From positions 1 through 33,101 of the forward strand of contig JAVEDJ010000382.1 of assembly GCA_030841025.1 (NCBI GenBank): 33,101 bases of DNA, given 5' to 3'. The DNA is from Actinomycetota bacterium (GTDB lineage: Bacteria; Actinomycetota; Actinomycetes; JACCUZ01). Below the pieces are notes generated by a model. That model did no database searches, was not told the DNA's origin, and saw only the letters and a list, made by a program, of their open reading frames with translations. This document shows positions 23,617 to 31,400 of this stretch, one piece after another; positions within the stretch are counted from its first letter, which is position 1, and every line of letters starts with the position of its first letter. The translations under genes and the position numbers were made by a program.

Positions 23617-25667
23617 TGAGCCAGGCCAGCGGCGACGGAAGCGTCGCAACCGAGCTCGTGGCGCGCAGCAACCGCCTCGGTGCCGACCCGCGTAACACCA
23701 ACTACGCGGGTGGCAACACGTCGGCCAAGGGCACGGCACTCGACCCCGTGACCCAGCTGCCGATCGAGCTGCTCTGGGTCAAGGGATCGGGAGGCGACCT
23801 CGGCACGCTGACCGAGGCCGGGCTCGCCGTTCTCCGGCTGGACCGGCTGCGGGCCCTCGTCGACGTCTATCCAGGCGTCGACCGCGAGGACGAGATGGTG
23901 GCCGCGTTCGACTTCTGCCTGCACGGCAAGGGCGGCGCGGCGCCATCGATCGACACCGCGATGCACGGCCTCGTCGAGGCCGACCACGTCGACCATCTGC
24001 ATCCCGACTCCGGCATCGCCGTGGCGACGGCCGCGGACGGCGAGGCACTCACGAAGCAGATCTTCGGCTCGCGTGTCGCCTGGGTGCCGTGGCGGCGTCC
24101 CGGCTTCCAGCTCGGGCTCGACATCGCGGAGGTGCGCCGCAGCAACCCGGACGCGATCGGGGTCATCCTCGGGGGCCACGGCATCACGGCGTGGGGAGCA
24201 ACCAGCGACCAGTCCGAGGCGAACTCCCTGTCCATCATCAGGACGGCCGAGCGTTACATCGCCGAGTACGGCAAGGCGGAGCCGTTCGGTGCCGAGCTTC
24301 CTGACCACCGCCCGCTCAGCGAGCAGGAGCGGCGTGCGCGGGCAGCGGCGCTCGGGCCGGTCATCCGCGGGCTCGCTTCGACGGACCGCGCACAGGTAGG
24401 GCACTTCACCGACAGCGCGGAGGTGCTCGACTTCCTCTCCCGGGAGCGGCATCCGGAGCTCGCGGCGCTCGGCACGTCCTGCCCCGACCACTTCCTCCGG
24501 ACAAAGGTCCGGCCGATGGTTCTCGACCTGCCACCCACCGCCGCTCTGGACCAGGTCGTCGACCGCCTGCGCGAGCTGCACACGGCTTACCGCGAGGCCT
24601 ACCGCGCCTACTACGAGCGCTATGCGGACGACTCCACGCCGCCCATGCGTGGCGCGGATCCGGCCATCGTCCTCGTGCCGGGCGTGGGCATGTTCAGCTT
24701 CGGTGCCAACAAGCAGACCGCCCGGGTGGCGGGGGAGTTCTACGTCAACGCCATCAACGTGATGCGAGGCGCCGAAGCCATCTCGACGTACGCACCGATC
24801 GACGAGCGTGAGAAGTTCCGCATCGAGTACTGGGAGCTCGAGGAGGCCAAGCTCCGGCGGATGCCCAAGCCCAAGCCACTTGCGACCCGCGTGGCGTTCG
24901 TCACGGGCGCAGGTTCGGGGATCGGGCGGGCGATCGCGCACCGCCTCGCCGCCGAAGGCGCCTGCGTCGTCGTGGCCGATCGTGACGAGGAGTCTGCGAG
25001 GAACGTCGCTGAAGAGATCGGCAGCACCGACACGGCCATCGCCGTCACGGCGGACGTCACCGACGGGATCGCGGTCGCCGCGGCTTTCCGCGAGGCGGTG
25101 GTCGCCTTTGGCGGTGTCGACCTCATCGTCAACAACGCCGGCCTGTCGATCTCCAAGTCGCTCCTGGAGACCACCGAGGACGACTGGGACCTCCAGCACG
25201 ACGTCATGGCCAAGGGCTCATTCCTCGTCTCCCGGGAAGCAGCCCGCATCATGACCGAACAGCAGATGGGTGGAGACATCGTCTACATCTCCAGCAAGAA
25301 CTCGCTGTTCGCCGGGCCGAACAACGTCGCGTATGGCGCCGCAAAGGCGGACCAGGCGCACCAGGTCCGCCTGCTCGCCGCCGAGCTCGGTGAGCACGGC
25401 ATCCGCGTCAACGGGGTCAACCCGGACGGCGTCGTGCGCGGATCAGGCATCTTCGCCGGCGGCTGGGGTGCGCAACGCGCCGCGGTGTACGGCGTGCCGG
25501 AGGCGGAGCTCGGTGCGTACTACGCGCAGCGAACCCTGCTGAAACTGGAGGTGCTTCCGGACCACGTCGCCAACGCTGTCTTCGTGCTCACCGGCGGAGA
25601 GCTGTCGCACACGACAGGTCTGCACATCCCAGTGGACGCCGGGGTAGCTGCCGCGTTCCTTCGGTGA
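23616..25667 (+). CDS. rhaEW: bifunctional rhamnulose-1-phosphate aldolase / short-chain (lactaldehyde) dehydrogenase
   Basis: A 683-residue fusion. Residues about 1-415 form a class II aldolase/adducin-type domain with zinc-ligand candidates His127 and His129 (HLHPD) and His188 (GGHG). It cleaves L-rhamnulose-1-phosphate to DHAP and L-lactaldehyde. Residues about 424-683 are a short-chain dehydrogenase: cofactor motif TGAGSGIG at 430-437, NNAG at 506-509, and the catalytic Ser near 559 with Tyr573 and Lys577 (YGAAK). An acidic VADRD after strand two favours NAD. The dehydrogenase part would oxidise lactaldehyde to lactate, as described for Bacillus RhaEW. The ATG at 23616 has GGTGGGG 6 bases upstream. 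Its stop overlaps the kinase start by four bases (GTGA). Confidence 0.92.
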   Translation: MSQASGDGSVATELVARSNRLGADPRNTNYAGGNTSAKGTALDPVTQLPIELLWVKGSGGDLGTLTEAGLAVLRLDRLRALVDVYPGVDREDEMVAAFDFCLHGKGGAAPSIDTAMHGLVEADHVDHLHPDSGIAVATAADGEALTKQIFGSRVAWVPWRRPGFQLGLDIAEVRRSNPDAIGVILGGHGITAWGATSDQSEANSLSIIRTAERYIAEYGKAEPFGAELPDHRPLSEQERRARAAALGPVIRGLASTDRAQVGHFTDSAEVLDFLSRERHPELAALGTSCPDHFLRTKVRPMVLDLPPTAALDQVVDRLRELHTAYREAYRAYYERYADDSTPPMRGADPAIVLVPGVGMFSFGANKQTARVAGEFYVNAINVMRGAEAISTYAPIDEREKFRIEYWELEEAKLRRMPKPKPLATRVAFVTGAGSGIGRAIAHRLAAEGACVVVADRDEESARNVAEEIGSTDTAIAVTADVTDGIAVAAAFREAVVAFGGVDLIVNNAGLSISKSLLETTEDDWDLQHDVMAKGSFLVSREAARIMTEQQMGGDIVYISSKNSLFAGPNNVAYGAAKADQAHQVRLLAAELGEHGIRVNGVNPDGVVRGSGIFAGGWGAQRAAVYGVPEAELGAYYAQRTLLKLEVLPDHVANAVFVLTGGELSHTTGLHIPVDAGVAAAFLR

Positions 25668-27163
25668 CCACCGTGTCGCGAACGGTGGACGTCGCTGCTG
25701 CGGACCTGGGGGCATCCAGCGGTCGCGTCATGGTCGGCCACGTGGGTGCCGATCGACTCGACCTCACCGAGGTGAACAGGTTCGTCAATCGGCCGGTGCG
25801 CGTGGCTGGAACGTTGCACTGGGACATCCTCGGGCTGTACGCCGGCGTACTCGACGGACTGCGGGCCGCCGGCCGGCAGCTCGGCCGGCTCGACGGCGTC
25901 GGCGTTGACGCCTGGGCGGTCGACTACGGCCTGTTGGACGCGGCGGGAAACCTCCTAGGCAACCCGGTGCACTACCGCGACAGCCGCACCGACCGCGTCA
26001 TGGATCGGCTGGTGGCCGAGGCAGGCGCGGAAAAGCTCTACGAGCTGTCGGGGTTGCAGTTCCTGCCGTTCAACACCATCTATCAGCTCGCGGCCGCCCG
26101 GGACGACACACAGCTGGCGGCGGCCCATCGACTCCTTCTGCTGCCCGACCTCATCGGATACTGGCTCACGGGGGAGCAGGTCGCCGAGATCACCAATGCC
26201 TCGACGACCGGCCTGCTGGACGTGCGCGCGCGCACCTGGTCCCTTGACCTGGCACGCCTCGCGGGGACGTCGGCCGCCCTGCTTCCTCCGCTGGTCGAGC
26301 CGGGAGCTCGGGTCGGCGAGCTGCAGAAGGAGGTGCTGGAGGCGACCGGGTTGCCCGGACCGGTGCCGTTGTTCACCGTGGGATCACACGACACGGCCTC
26401 GGCGGTCGTCGGCGTACCCGCAGCGACCGAGCGGTTTGCCTATATCTCCTGTGGGACGTGGTCGCTCGTCGGCCTGGAGCTCGACGCGCCGGTGCTGACG
26501 GCGCAGAGCAGGGAGGCCAACTTCACCAACGAGCTGGGCGTCGATGGCACGGTTCGCTACCTGCGCAACGTGATGGGCCTGTGGCTGCTGCAGGAGTCGT
26601 TGCGGGTGTGGAACGTGGCGGGGCTGCCGGCCGACCTCGAGACCCTGCTGCACGCCGCTTCCCACGTGCCTGCCTTCTCGACGGTGGCCCCTGTCGACGA
26701 CCCAGTTTTCCTGCCACCGGGGGACATGCCGGGCCGCATCGCAGACATCGCCCGGCACACCGGTCAGGCGCCGCCGCAGAGCCAGGCAGAAACCGTCCGC
26801 TGCATTCTGGACAGCCTCGCTCTCGCCTACCGCGCCACGGTTCGTGATGCGCAGCGACTCTCGGGGCAGGACGTGGACGTGGTGCACCTGGTCGGCGGTG
26901 GTGCGCGCAACGAGCTGCTCTGCCAGCTGACGGCTGATGCCTGCGGCCTACCGGTCGAGGCCGGGCCGGTCGAGGCAGCAGCACTAGGCAACGTCCTGGT
27001 GCAGGGCCGGGCCCTTGGCGTGACCCCTGACGACCTCGCAGGGATGCGGGCGCTGTTGCGTTCCACGCAAGCAATCCGCCGCTACGAGCCGTCGGGACGG
27101 GCCGCCGACTGGGCGGCGGCCGAGGCCAGACTCCAACGACCGACTGACAGGGAGACCGCATGA
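25664..27163 (+). CDS. rhaB: L-rhamnulokinase
   Basis: A 499-residue FGGY-family sugar kinase that phosphorylates L-rhamnulose at O1 with ATP. The N-terminal phosphate-binding motif is AADLGASSGRVMVG, a rhamnulokinase hallmark. Then come VDAWAVDYGLLD with the substrate-region Asp, HYRDSRTD, LPFNTIYQL, ISCGTWSLVG, the VGSHDTASAV active-site segment carrying the catalytic Asp, and HLVGGGARNELLCQ near the C-terminus. Length is normal for the family (about 480-500). The GTG start overlaps the aldolase/dehydrogenase stop, and the stop overlaps the next ATG (ATGA), so kinase and aldolase are coupled. That is sensible, because rhamnulose-1-phosphate should not accumulate. Confidence 0.93.
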   Translation: MTTVSRTVDVAAADLGASSGRVMVGHVGADRLDLTEVNRFVNRPVRVAGTLHWDILGLYAGVLDGLRAAGRQLGRLDGVGVDAWAVDYGLLDAAGNLLGNPVHYRDSRTDRVMDRLVAEAGAEKLYELSGLQFLPFNTIYQLAAARDDTQLAAAHRLLLLPDLIGYWLTGEQVAEITNASTTGLLDVRARTWSLDLARLAGTSAALLPPLVEPGARVGELQKEVLEATGLPGPVPLFTVGSHDTASAVVGVPAATERFAYISCGTWSLVGLELDAPVLTAQSREANFTNELGVDGTVRYLRNVMGLWLLQESLRVWNVAGLPADLETLLHAASHVPAFSTVAPVDDPVFLPPGDMPGRIADIARHTGQAPPQSQAETVRCILDSLALAYRATVRDAQRLSGQDVDVVHLVGGGARNELLCQLTADACGLPVEAGPVEAAALGNVLVQGRALGVTPDDLAGMRALLRSTQAIRRYEPSGRAADWAAAEARLQRPTDRETA

Positions 27164-28011
27164 ACCTCCTCGGCGTGCACGCACTCGTCTGGGCAGGCGA
27201 CTGGACCGAACCGTCTGCCCGCTTCGCCATCGAGTCGACCCGCGAGGTCGGGTTCGACCTCATCGAGCTCGCGCTGCTCGACCCGGCCGCCACGGACGTC
27301 GCGATGACGAAACGGCTGCTCGCTGACAACGGCCTCGCCGTCACGTGCTCTCTCGGACTCGACCAGGACACCGACGTGTCCAGCGAGGACCCGACCGTCG
27401 TGGCTCGTGGACGGGATCGTCTCGCGGCGGCGCTCGAGGTGGCGCACGGCATCGGCGCGACCCACCTGTGCGGGGTGCTCTACTCCGCCTTGCGCAAGTA
27501 CTCGCAGCCGGCCAGCCCGCGATCGCGCGAGAACAGCCGGGCCGCGATGGCGTGGCTTGCCGAGCAGACGTCGGCTGCCGGGGTGACGCTCGCGCTCGAG
27601 GTGGTCAACCGTTACGAGACCAACATCGCCAACACCGCAGCGGAGATGCTCGCCTACATCGATGAGTCGGGCGCCGACATCGCGCTTCACCTCGACAGCT
27701 ATCACATGAACATCGAGGAGAACGGGCTCGTGGAGCCGGTGCAGCAGGCCGGGCCCCGCCTCGGCTACCTGCACATCGGGGAGTCGCACCGCGGCTACCT
27801 CGGCACTGGCAATGTCGATTTCCGCTCACTGTTCGCCGCTGTCCGCGACAGCGGCTACGCCGGTCCCGTGACCTTCGAAAGCTTCTCGTCGGCCGTTGTG
27901 CACCCGAGTCTCAGCAACGTCCTTGGCGTCTGGCGCAACCTGTGGGAGGACAGCCGCGACCTTGCCGCTCATGCGCACGCATTCATGGCGGAGGGGTTGG
28001 CCCCTCGATGA
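27160..28011 (+). CDS. ketose 3-epimerase-like TIM barrel (DTE/DPE family)
   Basis: A 283-residue sugar phosphate isomerase/epimerase-type TIM barrel. Metal ligands can be placed at Glu147 (ALEVVNRYETN), Asp179 (LHLDSYHMN), His205 (YLHIGESHRG) and Glu240 (VTFESFSS). Their spacing (32, 26, 35) is nearly that of D-tagatose/D-psicose 3-epimerases (33, 26, 35), and the loop wording around each is the same. It therefore probably epimerises a free ketose at C3, with the two glutamates as acid/base. Inside a rhamnose operon the natural substrate could be L-rhamnulose or a rare ketose fed into the pathway. It is coupled to rhaB before it and rhaM after it by ATGA overlaps. Confidence 0.82.
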   Translation: MNLLGVHALVWAGDWTEPSARFAIESTREVGFDLIELALLDPAATDVAMTKRLLADNGLAVTCSLGLDQDTDVSSEDPTVVARGRDRLAAALEVAHGIGATHLCGVLYSALRKYSQPASPRSRENSRAAMAWLAEQTSAAGVTLALEVVNRYETNIANTAAEMLAYIDESGADIALHLDSYHMNIEENGLVEPVQQAGPRLGYLHIGESHRGYLGTGNVDFRSLFAAVRDSGYAGPVTFESFSSAVVHPSLSNVLGVWRNLWEDSRDLAAHAHAFMAEGLAPR

Positions 28012-28376
28012 CGTCGCAGCCCCGTCGCGTGTGCTTCACCCTGCAGGTCCACCCGGCCAGGCTGGAGGAGTACCGCACCAGGCACCGTGAGATCTGGCCG
28101 GAGATGCTGGAGGCGTTGGCCGCGACGGGGTGGGACGACTACTCCCTGTTCCTCCGCGAGGACGGCCTTCTGGTGGGCTGTCTCGTGACCGAGGACTTCG
28201 ACGCGGCGAAGGCGGCGATGGAGGCGACCGACGTCAATCGTCGTTGGCAGGCCGAGATGGCGCCGTACTTCGTCGGCCTGGCCGACGGACGACCTGACGC
28301 CGCGGCGCAGCCGCTACGCGAGATCTTCAACCTTCGCGACGCACTGGCGAGCATCCCTGGTCACGACGTGGCTTGA
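28008..28376 (+). CDS. rhaM: L-rhamnose mutarotase
   Basis: A 122-residue RhaM-family protein that interconverts the alpha and beta anomers of L-rhamnose. The N-terminus reads RRVCFTLQVHPARLEEYRTRHREIWPEML, with the conserved Tyr and His of the active site. It continues GWDDYSLFLREDGLLVGCLVTED, and MEATDVNRRWQAEMAPYF matches the family's closing helix. It is slightly longer than the 104-residue E. coli protein, because of a C-terminal extension (LREIFNLRDALASIPGH). The ATG overlaps the epimerase stop by four bases. It is the last gene of the operon and is followed by a large hairpin terminator. Confidence 0.92.
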   Translation: MTSQPRRVCFTLQVHPARLEEYRTRHREIWPEMLEALAATGWDDYSLFLREDGLLVGCLVTEDFDAAKAAMEATDVNRRWQAEMAPYFVGLADGRPDAAAQPLREIFNLRDALASIPGHDVA

Positions 28377-28428
28377 GGCCCTGGCGGCCCGGCAGCGCCC
28401 ACGCAAGCCGGTGTGACGCACACGCGGA

Positions 28429-28470
28429 AGGCGGCCGGGCCTCCCCAGGAAAGAGGAGAGCCGGCCGCCT
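28429..28470. terminator. bidirectional terminator between rhaM and the giant secreted protein gene
   Basis: AGGCGGCCGG (28429-28438) pairs perfectly with CCGGCCGCCT (28461-28470), and an inner CCTC/GAGG stem (28440-28443, 28453-28456) extends it. It lies 52 bases after the rhaM stop and 8 bases after the stop of the convergent minus-strand gene, so it can end both transcripts. Confidence 0.7.
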
Positions 28471-28478
28471 GCCGATCG

Positions 28479-31400
28479 TCAACGCTTCTTGCTGGGCCGC
28501 TTCTGCTTCTTTGCCTTGACCATCTTGACCGTCGTGACCTTGCTTGTGGTCGCCCGGCTGTTCTTGTCGCCGGCGAAGCGCGCAGTGACCCTGATGCCCG
28601 TGGCCCGTGCGGGGAGCTTGACCTTGACGGCGAACTTGCCCTTCTTGTTCGTCGTGGTCCGGACCTTCCTCACCCCGACCGGCTTGCCCTTGCCCTTCTT
28701 GAACGTGACGGTCACCGTGATCGGCGCCCCGGCCCGCGCGGGCGTGAGGGTGCCGGAGAGGGTGACCGCTCCGCCGGCTGCGGGCGCCTGAGCGACCCGA
28801 GCCAGCGTCACCGTGGACGCGACGGCGGTGGGCTGCCCAGCGTCGGGCGCCGCCGCAGCGACCTCCGGCACAGCCGGCGGCGTCACGTCGTAGGAGTAGC
28901 TCACCGTCGTGCTGTTGCCCGCCGCGTCGATGGCCACGGCGTTGACCGTCACCGGTCCGATCACCTGGATAGGAGCGGTGTAGGCGGTACCGTTCGCGCT
29001 CGGCGCCGACCCGTCAACGGTGTAGTAGATGCGCGCCGTTGCGTCGTCCGAGGTCAGCGTGACGTCGTACGGGCCTGGAAGAGTCGTGACCCCGTCACCC
29101 CCGGGCGACGCTGTCAGCGACGGCGCCATGAGGTCGAGCGTGTAGCTGCCCGTGAGGACATCGCTCTCGACTCCGTCCTTGGTGGCCAGCGCCTTCAGCG
29201 TCCACGATCCGTTGTCGGCAAACCGGACCGGACCGGCGTAGATCTCGCCGTGGGTGTCCGTCGGTGTGGAGCCGTCGGTCGTGTAGCGGATGGTCGCGCC
29301 CGGCTCGCTCGCCTTCAGGGTCACCGAGAACGGGTCCTTGAACAGTCCCGTCCGCGGCGAGGCAGTGAGCCCGAGACCGACGATCTTGCCCAGGATGACG
29401 AACTCGTCGGTCTCGCCGATCGACTGCGCACCGCCGACCAGCGGCACGCCGGAACCATTGGTGACCTGCTCGACCTTGAAGAGGTTCTGGTCAAGCGGGC
29501 TGCCCACGACCTTGTGCGGGGTGGCTCCGTCGCCGACGAAGCCGTCAGGGGCCGCCGGGGCCACGTCCGGATCCCACTGCAGGAACGGCCCGATCTGACC
29601 CTTCAGGGTCCGCGACCAGTCACAGTTGGCCGAGAGGCAACCCATGTCGTCGGTGTAGAAGATGGTGCCGTCCGCCTCGGCGGTGAGCGTCTCGACACCG
29701 TAGGGGTACGTGACTCGGTACCGCGCGTTCGGCACGAGCTGGTCGACGCGGATCCGGATCCGGTTGAACGCCACCTGGTCGCCGCGTCGTGCTGCGCCCG
29801 CGGCAAAAGCCGCCTCGGCGGCCATGGTGAGCCGGGCCCTCCGGCCGGTCCCGTCGTCCGGCAGGCTTGCGTCACCGGACCACCAGAACGCCTCGTCCGG
29901 GAAGTTGTCCGGGAAGGACAAGGGCTTGCTCGGGTCCGGCAGTGCGCCGGCAGCCGGGCACGTCGCGATATCGACGCAGAGCCCCAGGCGCACCGAGGTC
30001 TGCGCGCCATTTCCGAAGTCCTGGAACCATGCGGGGAAGCCGTTGGCCGGGTCGACCGGTCCGACTGCCTTCAGGTTCTGGATGACGTAGTCCAGCTGCG
30101 CCAGCGGCCCGCCGACCTCCGTGCCGTCGGCCGCGGAGCCGAGCACGGCGACCGCACGGACACCGGTTGACCTCTGCACCCGGAACCGGTCGGTGTAGCG
30201 GAACGTGCCTTCACGTGGCGCGCCGTCGGCGGCGTACGCCGGGGTGCTGCCGTTGACGGTGTAGTAGATCCGCGTGCCGGGGGCTGACGACAGCGTCACC
30301 CACTGACCACCCTGGTGCTCGCCCGGTGCGGGCGAGGCGGTGACGGCCGGCAGGTCCTGGTCGATGGTGTACGAGTTCTCGTAGACCTCTGACCTCGTCG
30401 ACAGGTCCGTGTTGTCGACCGCGACGAACTTCAGCGTCGTCGTCGTCCCGACGGTGACCGGCGTGCTGCCGTCACCCGCGAGTCGCGTGGTGCCTCCACC
30501 AGGGGAGTGGTCGTCGTTGATGGTGGGTGCCGAGCCGTCCGTCGTGTAGTAGACGTCCGCCTCGTCCGGGAACGAAGCCTGCAGCCGGACGGCCTTGGTC
30601 GTCTCGTACGCGCCGGACGGCACTGAGGCGGTAGCCCGCAGCTTGGCGATGCGTCCCTGGACGGCGAACAGGTCGGTGCGGATGGAGTCCACGCCCGGGC
30701 CGCCCACGTCCGGGCCGTCGATCTGGAAGTAGTTCGTGCCGGTCGGGCTGCCGATCACGGTGTGCTCGACCGTCGGGTCTCCCACGTGGCCCACAGGTGC
30801 GGCTGGTGCGGCCGCAGGGTCCCAACGGAGGAACGGTCCGACGCGACCGTCGTACGACTCCTCCCAGGTGCACGGCGCCACCAGGCAGCCGATGTCCTCG
30901 GTCATCCGGAGGCGACCGCGATCGTCGGACGTGATGACCTCGACGCCGTACGGGTGCGTGACGGTGTACTGCGTGTCGGGCCGCATGCTGTCGGCACGGA
31001 CCCGCAGGCGCGCGAATCCCACCTGCTGTCCGACCTGGGGCGATCCGAGGCCGCCGAATGCTGCCTCCTGTGCGAGGACGAGCAGTGCCGTCCCGCCGAT
31101 GGGCCGGGTGATGGACGCCTCACCGGACCACCAGAAGGCCTCGTCCGGCCAGTTGTCGGGGAGGGACGCCGGCGCACCCGGGTTGGGCAGGTCGCCCACC
31201 ACGGGGCACAGGACCGGGTCGTCGATGCACAGCTCGAGGCGCGTGGTCTCCACGCCGTTCTCGCCCGTCGTCGTGCGGTCCTGGTACCACGTCGGCCAGC
31301 CGGTGCCGGGGTCGACCGGGCCGTGGTTCACGAGCTTGCCCTTGGGTCGCCTCTCGACGATGTCGATGAGGTACTTCTCGGTGAAGACGCCGGACTTCCC

